Positions 1 through 7,090 of a stretch of DNA of 64,000 bases are shown here, in pieces; the first letter of the stretch is position 1; every line of letters starts with the position of its first letter. This DNA is from Desulfobacula sp. (GTDB lineage Bacteria > Desulfobacterota > Desulfobacteria > Desulfobacterales > Desulfobacteraceae): the NCBI RefSeq assembly GCF_030145145.1, contig NZ_JAQYWD010000017.1, forward strand, positions 51,172 to 115,171. Direction: 5' to 3'. Position numbers and translations under genes: made by a program. The notes under the pieces are model-generated. The model was not told the origin of the DNA. It was given only the letters and a program-made list of their open reading frames with translations, and did not search any database.

Positions 1-838
1 CGATGCCGCTGATGGACTCGATATAGATGGCTGCATTTTGAGCGGTAAATTCAGCTGACGGGCCCTGGTATTTCTGGCCGCCGTACATGAACCGGTTGTC
101 ATCGGCCCAGGTTTTAAGCCGGGTGATATGGTTGACCACCTGGGGGTTATTAATCTTCAGTTCACAGTCAAGCCCCTCATACCCGTTGGCTTTGCTGGCA
201 AAGGCAATGTTATGGATGGCAGAGTAATTTTCAATCTGGGTCCAGGACTGCCATGCCGTCACCATGCCGGCCGGGGCAATTCCGGCACTGACAATTTTTT
301 GAGTGATGTCTCCCAATTGATCCCAGGTAATGGGCGCCGATTTTGATAATGGTGCAATCCCGGCTTTTTGAAACATGTCTACATTATAATACATAACCGG
401 CGTGGACGAATTAAACGGCATGGACATGAGATTGCCGTCGGCATTCATATAATAGGACAGGACCGCCTGGAGATATCTGGACCAGTCCACATCATACCCT
501 GTGTCCGTCATGAGCTTATAAACCGGGTAGATGGCGCCCGAAAGCATCATGGTCTGGGTCCCCACTTCAAACACCTGGAGAAGATGGGGCTGCTTTTTTG
601 CCCTGAAGGCGGCAACGCCGGCGTTCATCGTCTCATCGTAGTTGCCTTTGTTGGTTCCCACAACCTTGTACACGGTTTGAGAGGCATTGAAGTCTCCAAT
701 CATTTTTTCAACTACATCCCCCCGGGGGCCTCTCATGGCATGCCACCAGTTGATGGTGACAGGCTCGGCAAAAACCGATGCCGGTAAAGCAAAACATGCT
801 GCAATGATGAAAAATACAAACAATTTCATTCGTTTCAT
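1..838 (-). CDS. ugpB: UgpB-like periplasmic glycerol-3-phosphate-binding protein (3' part beyond window edge)
   Basis: Extracellular solute-binding lipoprotein-type subunit of an ABC importer; the first 279 codons are visible and the gene runs off the left edge. The ATG at 838 is preceded by GGAGG and opens a signal peptide (charged MKRMK, hydrophobic core, cleavage near VFA-EP). The mature part follows the E. coli UgpB pattern: WWHAMRG near the N-terminus, NKGNYDETMNAG, LLQVFEVGTQTMM, then PFNSSTPVMYYN and a tryptophan-rich AWQSWTQIEN. This motif series is characteristic of UgpB, the binding protein for sn-glycerol-3-phosphate or glycerophosphodiesters. It is divergent from the matching ATPase gene ugpC at 1220; the permease genes ugpA/E are not in the window and may lie to the left. 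Confidence 0.88.
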   Translation of the reverse strand, partial: MKRMKLFVFFIIAACFALPASVFAEPVTINWWHAMRGPRGDVVEKMIGDFNASQTVYKVVGTNKGNYDETMNAGVAAFRAKKQPHLLQVFEVGTQTMMLSGAIYPVYKLMTDTGYDVDWSRYLQAVLSYYMNADGNLMSMPFNSSTPVMYYNVDMFQKAGIAPLSKSAPITWDQLGDITQKIVSAGIAPAGMVTAWQSWTQIENYSAIHNIAFASKANGYEGLDCELKINNPQVVNHITRLKTWADDNRFMYGGQKYQGPSAEFTAQNAAIYIESISGI

Positions 839-1025
839 TTCATTTTCCTCCTTGCCTGGGTTATTCGGATTATTCTTTTTGATCAGTTCAATAAAAAGAC
901 ACCCGGTCGTTTTTATTGTATAATCTCAGCTTTAATCGCATAGCGCATAAGAGTCAAGGTTAAATTTATTTTTTAAAAAAACGATTTGCATAATCAGTGT
1001 TTTTGGTGTTTTAATACCTTAATAA

Positions 1026-1168
1026 CTCAACTTTCGAAGTTGGTAATTTTTACATGGGGTCAGGCTTTCTTTATGGCACTTTTTACCCGTCTGGTTATGA
1101 AATAGTGATAAAAAGCACCATAAAAAAAGCCTGACCCCGTCGATTAAAGCTAACGTCCGAAAGTTGAA
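1026..1168. repeat. Palindromic mobile repeat, family A copy 1
   Basis: A 143-bp element with terminal inverted repeats (TCAACTTTCG / CGAAAGTTGA) and an inner long imperfect hairpin (GGGGTCAGGCTT... / ...AAGCCTGACCCC). It lies in the shared 381-bp promoter region between ugpB and ugpC. No clear target duplication is seen at this copy. No protein is encoded, so it is a MITE or REP-like element moved in trans. Confidence 0.85.
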
Positions 1169-1219
1169 TACCATCAAAAAATGAGAAAAAGACACTAAGA
1201 TCTTGGAACAGGATATGAT

Positions 1220-2317
1220 ATGGCGGAACTCAAATTTAAGGACGTGATAAAAAGATATGGAAAAACCGAGGTGATTCATGGGGTAAACCTTGACGTCACT
1301 GAAAAGGAATTCCTTGTTCTTGTCGGACCTTCGGGGTGCGGCAAATCAACCCTGCTCAGAATGCTCGCCGGGCTGGAGGAGATATCCGGCGGAACGATAT
1401 CCATCAACGACAAGATCGTCAACGATATCGCACCGAAAGACCGGGGCCTTGCCATGGTCTTCCAGAACTATGCGCTATATCCCCATATGAATGTGTTTGA
1501 TAACATGTCTTTTGGGTTAAGGATCGGTAAAACACCCAAGGCCGAGATCCGGGAAAGAGTAGATGAAGTGGCGGTTATCCTGGGCCTGGAAGATCTGTTG
1601 TTCAGAAAACCCCATGAACTCTCCGGCGGTCAGCGCCAGCGGGTGGCCATGGGGCGGGCCATGGTTCGAAAACCCGCTATTTTCCTGTTTGACGAACCCT
1701 TATCAAACCTGGATGCCAAGCTTCGCATCCAGATGAGGGCTGAAATCAAAATGCTGCACCAGCGGGTGGATTCCACGATCATCTACGTCACCCATGACCA
1801 GGTCGAAGCCATGACCCTGGCCGATCGGATTGTTGTTCTCAAGGATGGATACATTGAACAGATAGGGACCCCCCTTGACCTTTTTTCACATCCGGTGAAT
1901 ACATTTGTAGCCGGATTTATCGGCACACCTCCCATGAATCTTGTGGACTGTAAAATCAATAAAACCCCTGACAAAACCGTTGTTCAATTTGACACCGGGC
2001 TGGAAATACCTGTTCCGGATAAGGAAGGCACAAAATTGGTTCATGATCAGGCGGTTGTATGGGGACTTCGGGCGGAAGAAATTATCCCCGTGGACGACAC
2101 CTCCCTGCTGCCGGGCGAGTGGATCTTTCCGGGGAAGGTATTGGTGTTTGAACCTTTGGGAAACGAAACCCATCTGCACATGGATGTCATGGGGGTTCAG
2201 CTGATGTCCAGAAGTGAGGGCAAACGGATTTTCCGGCCGAATGAAGACTTGAACCTGGGAATGAATCTTAATGAGATGCACTTGTTTGATGCCAAAACCA
2301 CCCAAGTGGTATACTGA
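1220..2317 (+). CDS. ugpC: UgpC-type ABC transporter ATP-binding protein
   Basis: Energises import of sn-glycerol-3-phosphate or a related solute at the cytoplasmic face of the membrane. The 365-aa product has a full ABC domain: Walker A GPSGCGKST (36-44), Q-loop Gln82, signature LSGGQRQR (134-141), Walker B IFLFDEP (154-160) and a switch His in YVTHDQ. After about residue 230 comes the MalK/UgpC-type regulatory OB-fold tail (TOBE), which fits the CUT1 sugar subfamily. The length is typical. The divergently placed UgpB gene makes G3P the most likely substrate, although CUT1 ATPases are sometimes shared by several importers. A palindromic element sits directly upstream and may have altered its promoter. 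Confidence 0.9.
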   Translation: MAELKFKDVIKRYGKTEVIHGVNLDVTEKEFLVLVGPSGCGKSTLLRMLAGLEEISGGTISINDKIVNDIAPKDRGLAMVFQNYALYPHMNVFDNMSFGLRIGKTPKAEIRERVDEVAVILGLEDLLFRKPHELSGGQRQRVAMGRAMVRKPAIFLFDEPLSNLDAKLRIQMRAEIKMLHQRVDSTIIYVTHDQVEAMTLADRIVVLKDGYIEQIGTPLDLFSHPVNTFVAGFIGTPPMNLVDCKINKTPDKTVVQFDTGLEIPVPDKEGTKLVHDQAVVWGLRAEEIIPVDDTSLLPGEWIFPGKVLVFEPLGNETHLHMDVMGVQLMSRSEGKRIFRPNEDLNLGMNLNEMHLFDAKTTQVVY

Positions 2318-2321
2318 ATTA

Positions 2322-2463
2322 GTGTTTGAACGAAAACTCACCCATCTGCTACGTTGCTGCAAAATATTGCCAAATCATATAGGATCGGGCCTCATGTACT
2401 GCAGTACACTCCGGTTTTAAGATTTCTTGCGCCTTGCATATGGGCAACTTTTCCGTCAAACAC
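2322..2463. repeat. Inverted-repeat element, family C
   Basis: A 142-bp stretch right after the ugpC stop whose arms (starting GTGTTTGAACGAAAACTCA and ending TTTTCCGTCAAACAC) are imperfect inverted repeats, each carrying CCCAT/ATGGG. The interior has the 12-bp palindrome GTACTGCAGTAC. It does not share sequence with families A or B. It encodes nothing recognisable and could act as a terminator-like fold or be another non-autonomous mobile repeat. Confidence 0.55.
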
Positions 2464-2485
2464 GGCGTTTCCGGTCAGGCACGAA

Positions 2486-2653
2486 TCAAAAAAAGATTAG
2501 ACCCACCATCACCACCAGCAATAAAACCACCACAATGGCTATCCCAATAAATATTGGGGATGTGGACGTCTTTACGTCCACACCGCATTTTGGACATTTT
2601 TCTATTAATGTGGTCACGCGTTCGCCACAATTATTACAGACATTGAATTTCAT
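2486..2653 (-). CDS. Small zinc-ribbon membrane protein (55 aa)
   Basis: A short reading frame starting at the ATG at 2653 and ending in TGA at 2486. The first 25 residues hold two Cys pairs, CNNCG and CPKCG (residues 6-9 and 20-23), a classic zinc-ribbon spacing. Residues 34-55 are almost purely hydrophobic (Ile/Val/Leu-rich) and form one membrane span ending in Phe-Phe. The layout is a cytoplasmic zinc ribbon on a C-terminal tail anchor. Two intact CxxC pairs plus a clean transmembrane segment make chance unlikely. The function is unknown; similar small proteins are usually annotated only as zinc-ribbon domain proteins. It is flanked by two different palindromic repeats. Confidence 0.7.
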   Translation of the reverse strand: MKFNVCNNCGERVTTLIEKCPKCGVDVKTSTSPIFIGIAIVVVLLLVVMVGLIFF

Positions 2654-2767
2654 GTTTTTTCAATCATCGCCTTTATTGAATTGATATTCATATGAATTCC
2701 CTTTATAAATGATGACAGGTTGTATCCAACAAGATAAAACCTACAAAAAAAAAGAACAGGTTACAAG

Positions 2768-2910
2768 CGCAACTTTCGGAGTTGGCCATTTTTATATGGG
2801 GTCAGGCTTTTTTTATGGCACTTTTACCCATACTATTTATGAAATAGTGATAAAAAGCACCATAAAAAAAGCCTGACCCCGTCGATTAAAGCTAAAGTCC
2901 GAAAGTTGAA
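2768..2910. repeat. Palindromic mobile repeat, family A copy 2
   Basis: A 143-bp copy of family A with the same inner GGGGTCAGGCTT/AAGCCTGACCCC hairpin. It is flanked by perfect 7-bp direct repeats TTACAAG at 2761-2767 and 2911-2917, which is the signature of a transposition event. It lies 44 bp upstream of the hydrolase start at 2955. Confidence 0.88.
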
Positions 2911-2954
2911 TTACAAGTAAATACATGCAATTTTATAAAAACAGGATGATATGT

Positions 2955-3560
2955 ATGGAGTCAGCGGTTACAATTGAATGTGGAAATATCAAACTTGAGG
3001 GTGCTTTACATAACCCTTCTTCAGAAAAGGCGGTTCTGATCTGCCATCCCCATCCGCTGTATGGCGGAAATATGGATAACCCCGTGGTGATGACCCTTGC
3101 GGAATCCTTTTTGGAAAAAGGATTTACCACCCTGAGGTTTAACTTCAGGGGAACCTGCAACAGCACCGGCATGTTTGATAATGGAGAAGGAGAACAGGAA
3201 GATGTAAGGGCTGCCCTTGACTGGTTAAAGAAGGAGGGGTATCAAAATATTTCCCTTGTGGGATATTCTTTTGGTGCAAGAATGAATGCCCAGGTGGTGT
3301 CAACGGGGTGTGAAATCAACGACCATATCATGGTATCCCCGCCAGTGGGATTTATGAGTTTTGACGATATTGAACAAATGCCGTTTACCGGCCTGATCGT
3401 GACGGGGGAGAATGATGAAATTGCCCCTGCAGAAAAGGTTCAAGCGCATATCCATCGATGGAAAATTGCACCGCGGTTTGATATTATCGAGGCGTGCGAC
3501 CATTTTTATTCGGGCTGCCGGGGCCAGCTGAAAACCATATTGACGGATTATCTGTCCTGA
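2955..3560 (+). CDS. Alpha/beta hydrolase (serine hydrolase, dienelactone-hydrolase-like)
   Basis: A 201-aa cytoplasmic alpha/beta hydrolase. It shows the oxyanion-side motif HPHPLYGG (31-38), RFNFRG (61-66), the nucleophile elbow GYSFGA with Ser105, an acid in GENDE (Asp154) and a late CDHFY His183, giving a complete Ser-Asp-His triad. This HPHP...GG subfamily is common in proteobacteria and its substrate is not known. Two upstream in-frame ATGs (2925, 2946) exist. The ATG at 2955 is preferred because an AGG lies 9 bases upstream and the family alignment begins at that point. A transposed palindromic element ends only 44 bp upstream, so native promoter sequence may have been displaced. Confidence 0.8.
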   Translation: MESAVTIECGNIKLEGALHNPSSEKAVLICHPHPLYGGNMDNPVVMTLAESFLEKGFTTLRFNFRGTCNSTGMFDNGEGEQEDVRAALDWLKKEGYQNISLVGYSFGARMNAQVVSTGCEINDHIMVSPPVGFMSFDDIEQMPFTGLIVTGENDEIAPAEKVQAHIHRWKIAPRFDIIEACDHFYSGCRGQLKTILTDYLS

Positions 3561-3711
3561 AAATAGTTATTTTTCAGACGAATGATTTTGATGCTCAAAT
3601 TGAATCTCCGGCTTACCATTGAGACCCTCGCCCTTCCTTGCAAGGCCTGGTTGAACAATGGATTGAGAACAACCTTATCAGGTCGTGTCAATCCTTTAAG
3701 GTTATGTGTGA

Positions 3712-3975
3712 TTATTCGTAGTGTGTCCACATTCGAAGAACTTTAACCACTTTTTCTTCACGAAGTATCTGATAGACTATTCGATGCTGTATATTAATTC
3801 TACGAGAGTATGCTCCCAATAAGTCACCAATTAGTTTTTCATAAGGAGGTGGTGCTTGAAATGGATTTTCTTTAAGTATGTCAATTAAGGAAAGTGCTTT
3901 TTTTTTGAGACCAGCGCTTGCCAATTTTTTTGCATCTTTTTGAGCCTGCTTTGTAAAAACAACCTGCCACTTCAC
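3712..3975 (-). CDS. Txe/YoeB-type toxin of a type II toxin-antitoxin system
   Basis: An 87-aa basic protein of the RelE/ParE fold, YoeB/Txe branch: MKWQVVFTKQAQKDAKKL start, KENPFQAPPPYEKL in the middle, YSRRINIQHRIVYQI, and a C-terminal VLRMWTHYE. In this family the C-terminal His-Tyr and the central Glu/Arg residues form the mRNA-cleavage site used on the ribosome. The gene overlaps the antitoxin stop by 4 bp (ATGA), so the two are translationally coupled with the antitoxin first. All expected catalytic-region residues appear present, so it is probably an active toxin. Confidence 0.9.
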   Translation of the reverse strand: MKWQVVFTKQAQKDAKKLASAGLKKKALSLIDILKENPFQAPPPYEKLIGDLLGAYSRRINIQHRIVYQILREEKVVKVLRMWTHYE

Positions 3976-4214
3976 CAGTCAAGGTCCTCGGAACAATCTT
4001 CAATGGGAGTTTTAAACCCTTCAATTATAGACTCTCTCATTCCAGGTATATTTACGAGGAACATTGTTTCCTGGATCGCTTTCCAGTCACTTTCTGAGAG
4101 AAGGACAGCATTCCCACGCTTACCGGTGATTGTAATAGGTTCATGAGTAGATGAAGTTTCATCAATTAGTCGGTATAAATTTTTTCTTGCTTCTGTTACA
4201 GATAATGTTGCCAT
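3972..4214 (-). CDS. Phd/YefM-family antitoxin
   Basis: An 80-aa Phd/YefM antitoxin. It starts MATLSVTEARKNLYRLIDE, followed by HEPITITGKRGNAVLLSESDW, the standard DNA-binding and dimerisation half. The acidic C-terminal tail (IEDCSEDLDW) is the part that usually wraps and neutralises the toxin. It is the first gene of the pair and is expected to repress its own promoter, with the toxin acting as co-repressor (known for the family). A palindrome placed between the promoter elements just upstream supports this. Confidence 0.9.
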   Translation of the reverse strand: MATLSVTEARKNLYRLIDETSSTHEPITITGKRGNAVLLSESDWKAIQETMFLVNIPGMRESIIEGFKTPIEDCSEDLDW

Positions 4215-4242
4215 GTTGCACCTTTAAATTTTGTTTGCATAT

Positions 4243-4271
4243 AAAGTACGTCATTCCGTACGCATTGTCAA
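4243..4271 (-). promoter_or_regulatory. Promoter and palindromic operator of the toxin-antitoxin operon
   Basis: On the minus strand a perfect -35 TTGACA (4271-4266) is followed after 17 bp by a weak -10 TACTTT (4248-4243). The imperfect palindrome GTACGGAATGACGTAC (4261-4246) fills the spacer and touches the -10, the expected place for YefM-type autorepression. About 28 bp separate the -10 from the antitoxin ATG. Confidence 0.5.
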
Positions 4272-4290
4272 GTTTTTACACATAAATAAT

Positions 4291-4348
4291 AGCAATTCAA
4301 TATGAAACATCAGGGTGTGGTCAAGAAAATGCCAAAATGAGAATGGCT
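4291..4348. repeat. Coreless family B palindromic element
   Basis: A 58-bp sequence, AGCAATTC...GAGAATGGCT, that matches both outer arms of the full family B element at 11602 but lacks its central GGGTCAGGCTT...AAGCCTGACCC hairpin. Left-arm sequence (ATGAAACATCAGGGT) joins directly to right-arm sequence (GGTCAAGAAAATG). It ends two bases before the stop codon of the acyltransferase. Confidence 0.7.
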
Positions 4349-4349
4349 G

Positions 4350-4931
4350 TTAATTCGTGTGGGTCCCTGGATATTTGCCTGAAAAATCAACATAAAAAGA
4401 TCGTATGGACGTCATGTCGGCATTCACGTCCCCTGAAGGAAAGAATACCGGGCCGATCCCGACTTTTTTCTGTTGGTAATCAATGAATCCTAAAACAATG
4501 GGAACGTTTGCCTGGCAGGCAATATGATAAAATCCTGTTTTCCATTTCATGGTTTTTCCCCGGGTGCCGGAAGGGGCAATGGTAAGGATCAGTTCCTCAG
4601 ATTTTTCAAATGCATTGGTCATGGTTTGAACCATATGGCCCTTTTCCGAACGGTCAACAGGTATGCCCCCCAGCCGTTTTAACAACCCGTGAAAGGGCCA
4701 CCTGAACATGGTGTTTTTCGCCATCCAGTGAACGGGAAATTTGAGCTTAAAAATAATGAGCAGGAAAAATACAAAATCCCAGTTTGATGAATGGGGTGCG
4801 GCAATGAGGACAAATTTTTTCATATCCGGTATTTTTCCGCTGGTCTTCCATCCTAGTATGTAAAGTGAGGCGCTTGCAAACCAGTAAAAAATTGGTTCCA
4901 ATAACCGATTGTTCAGTAAGGTTGGTTTCAC
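4350..4931 (-). CDS. 1-acylglycerol-3-phosphate acyltransferase-like (PlsC family)
   Basis: A 193-aa lysophospholipid acyltransferase-fold protein, likely peripheral or anchored on the inner membrane. The catalytic HX4D box is visible as HSSNWD (48-53), followed by hydrophobic FFLLIIF, then GGIPVDRS and the APSGTRG motif, which corresponds to the EGTR acyl-acceptor motif with Ser replacing Glu. This short form with HSSNWD is the branch often annotated as a glycerol acyltransferase family protein rather than housekeeping PlsC. The acceptor lipid cannot be predicted. It is a single gene with no obvious operon partner. Confidence 0.78.
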   Translation of the reverse strand: MKPTLLNNRLLEPIFYWFASASLYILGWKTSGKIPDMKKFVLIAAPHSSNWDFVFFLLIIFKLKFPVHWMAKNTMFRWPFHGLLKRLGGIPVDRSEKGHMVQTMTNAFEKSEELILTIAPSGTRGKTMKWKTGFYHIACQANVPIVLGFIDYQQKKVGIGPVFFPSGDVNADMTSIRSFYVDFSGKYPGTHTN

Positions 4932-4975
4932 TGTAGTCTATCCATTATATTAAGAATCAAATAGATCATCCTATA

Positions 4976-5036
4976 CTCAATTTTCGATGTTGGCCATTTA
5001 TGCCTGGGCCGTCTATTAAAGCTGAAGACCAAATTT
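4976..5036. repeat. Coreless family A palindromic element (degenerate)
   Basis: A short sequence beginning CTCAATTTTCGATGTTGGCC and continuing into GTCTATTAAAGCTGAAGACC. It contains the outer left and right arms of family A joined at GCCTG, without the central hairpin. It is more diverged than the full-length copies. Confidence 0.6.
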
Positions 5037-5422
5037 AAATTATATATAAACAAATGGTTGTGCCGGTAAAGGGGATGATGTCTCTTTTACATTATTAATA
5101 CAGAGACCCGGGCGGCGGGAGGCACCACCCTGTCATAAGGTGTGCCGGGAATGTTTGAACAGCAATGGGTTTGATCAAAATTAAAATAAGGCAAATTTGA
5201 AAATTAAGTTTATAAAATAAGTTGATATTAGGAGTTATGGTTTCGATAGTTATAAAAAAATAAGAATTTTCCTTATAAAATTAAAATTAATGCTTGACAA
5301 TGATTTATGGATTTGATTAGGTGAAAGAAAATAGATTACAAACCGTTTATTTTGTATCTGTTTTTTACATTGATGGTCTTAAGTTTTACGAATTATTAAA
5401 CTGTTATATAGAGGAGAAAACC
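5037..5422. other. AT-rich upstream region of the aromatic amino acid cluster
   Basis: 386 bp without a supported gene. A GC-rich patch at 5104-5152 can fold (CCCGG...CCGGG enclosing GGCACC...GGTGTGCC). Downstream of it the sequence is very AT-rich up to TTGACA at 5294-5299, the only good -35-like hexamer; a matching -10 is not convincing. Given the Lrp-type gene in the cluster, this AT-rich stretch is the likely control region. An in-frame upstream GTG at 5321 was not chosen as the start because it has no ribosome binding site. Confidence 0.4.
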
Positions 5423-7048
5423 ATGCCAATCAAAGAAAACACCTTGATCCTTGACGGTTACACATTAACTCTTGAAGAACTCATAAAAGCCGGGGATGAC
5501 CTGTCGATCAAAGTTGAGGTTGACGAAAAAAACTGGCCCAAGATTCGTGAGTGCAGGACACTGGTTGAAAAATGGGCCAATGAAGAACAATGTATCTATG
5601 GTGTCAATACCAGTTGCGGTGGCTTGGTTGACTATCTTTTGCCCAGAGAAAGAGATAATGATTTTCAGAAAAATCTTGTCAGGAGTATTACCACCCAGGT
5701 GGGTAAACCCTTTGAAGATACCATGGTCAGAAAGTTTATGATAGCCAGGGCCAATTCTCTGTGCCGCGGTTTTTCCGGTATTAAAGAAGTGAATTTAAAA
5801 ATTTATCTGGACATGATTAACAAACAGGTCTTTCCCCTTGTTCCCAGAAAAGGGTCCCTGGGCACCAGTGGTGACCTGGGTCCTTTAGGCTGCATCGCAA
5901 GTGTTGCCTTTGGGGAATGGAAAGCACGATATAAAGGAGAAGTCCTGTCCGGGAAAGATGCAATGGCTGCTGCCGGTGTGGAGTTGATGTATCTTAATGC
6001 AAAAGAGGGACTTTCTCTTATTAATGGCACTTCCGGAATGGTGGGCCTTGCCTGCACTGTTATAATGGAAGCGACCAATACATTGAAAAATTCTGATATT
6101 ATCGCTGCTTTTGCCATTGAAACCCTTATGGGAAGATATAATCCTTTTGATGTGAGAGTTCATGAACAAAAATATCACCCGGGCCAGTATGCGACGGCGA
6201 TGAATCTGACCAAGCTTTTAGCCGGTAGTGGTCTGGCCATTGATGAGCAGGAACTGTCGTTGAAACTTCAGTCAACACTGAAAGAACATAAAGGGGTTTC
6301 CGTGGCGGATATCCCGGTGGAAGATGCTTACTCTATCCGGTGTACGCCTCAGTTTGTAGGGCCGACAAAAGAAGCGGTACAACACGCCCACGAAGTTCTT
6401 TTCAGGGAACTCAATTCCAGTAATGATAATCCATTGATATTTACGGAATGGGACACATTTATTCATAATGGACATTTTCACGGTCAGCCCATCTCCTTTG
6501 TAATGGACTGCCTGGGCATCGCCATGGTGAACCTGGGCGTTGTCAGTGACAGAAGAATCGACCGGTTTATGGATGAACACCATAGTACGGGTCTGCCACC
6601 ATTTCTGTGCAAAGAAGACACTGGTGTCCGCATGGGCCTTATGGGCGGTCAGTTCATGACAACCTCTCTCGTAGCAGAGAACAGAACACTTGCCGTTCCG
6701 GCTTCCATCCAGTCCATCACATCAACAGCAGATTTTCAGGATATTGTCAGCTTTGGTCTGATTGCCGGAAGAAAAGCCAGAAAAATTGTTGAAAACACCA
6801 ATCATATCCTGTCTTTTGAGTTGATGTGTGCCGCCCAGGCCGCAGATATCAGAGGGGTAGAAAAACTGAGTCCTGCAGGAAAAATTCTGCACAAAGCGGT
6901 TCGTGAAACCCTTCCGTACCTGGATCATGACAGGGTTTACATTGATCACCTTGAAGAATTGAAAGCAAGAATTGAATCGGGTGAGTTTGTTGAAAAAATT
7001 GAAAAAGAAGTTGGCGAGCTGTTGATCGTTCATACTAGAGAAAAATAA
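5423..7048 (+). CDS. MIO-dependent aromatic amino acid aminomutase/ammonia-lyase (phenylalanine aminomutase-like)
   Basis: A 541-aa member of the HAL/PAL superfamily. The ATG at 5423 follows GAGGAGAAAACC. The catalytic Tyr sits in IYGVNTS (Tyr59), and the MIO-forming triad is Thr148-Ser149-Gly150 in GSLGTSGDLGPLG instead of the Ala-Ser-Gly of histidase. Further motifs are KEGLSLINGTS, DAYSIRCTPQ, ELNSSNDNPLI, NGHFHGQ, RRIDRFMD, GLPPFLC, LMGGQFMT and FQDIVSFGL. From memory this series matches the Pantoea PAM/AdmH and EncP clade, which interconverts alpha- and beta-phenylalanine and also uses a Thr-Ser-Gly triad. It heads a co-directional cluster with an aminotransferase and a BKACE, which favours an aminomutase over a lyase role. 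The window's true histidase is the separate gene at 42553. Substrate (Phe or Tyr) is not decidable by eye. Confidence 0.82.
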   Translation: MPIKENTLILDGYTLTLEELIKAGDDLSIKVEVDEKNWPKIRECRTLVEKWANEEQCIYGVNTSCGGLVDYLLPRERDNDFQKNLVRSITTQVGKPFEDTMVRKFMIARANSLCRGFSGIKEVNLKIYLDMINKQVFPLVPRKGSLGTSGDLGPLGCIASVAFGEWKARYKGEVLSGKDAMAAAGVELMYLNAKEGLSLINGTSGMVGLACTVIMEATNTLKNSDIIAAFAIETLMGRYNPFDVRVHEQKYHPGQYATAMNLTKLLAGSGLAIDEQELSLKLQSTLKEHKGVSVADIPVEDAYSIRCTPQFVGPTKEAVQHAHEVLFRELNSSNDNPLIFTEWDTFIHNGHFHGQPISFVMDCLGIAMVNLGVVSDRRIDRFMDEHHSTGLPPFLCKEDTGVRMGLMGGQFMTTSLVAENRTLAVPASIQSITSTADFQDIVSFGLIAGRKARKIVENTNHILSFELMCAAQAADIRGVEKLSPAGKILHKAVRETLPYLDHDRVYIDHLEELKARIESGEFVEKIEKEVGELLIVHTREK

Positions 7049-7090
7049 AATAACAATACAAAAAAATAATAAAATAACGAGGACGACACC

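Noticed and set aside
1019..1279. 86-codon minus-strand frame across the family A repeat
   Set aside because: Most of it is translation of a palindromic mobile repeat and it overlaps the ugpC start.
2427..2684. 85-codon plus-strand frame
   Set aside because: It overlaps the repeat of family C and lies antisense to the better-supported zinc-ribbon gene; its translation shows no domain.
3557..3577. CTGAAAA...TTTTCAG hairpin after the hydrolase gene as terminator
   Set aside because: The stem is AT-rich and no T-run follows, so termination is doubtful.
5321..5422. GTG start at 5321 for the MIO enzyme (34 extra residues)
   Set aside because: The extra residues look unlike the family, and a GAGGAG ribosome binding site sits right before the ATG at 5423.
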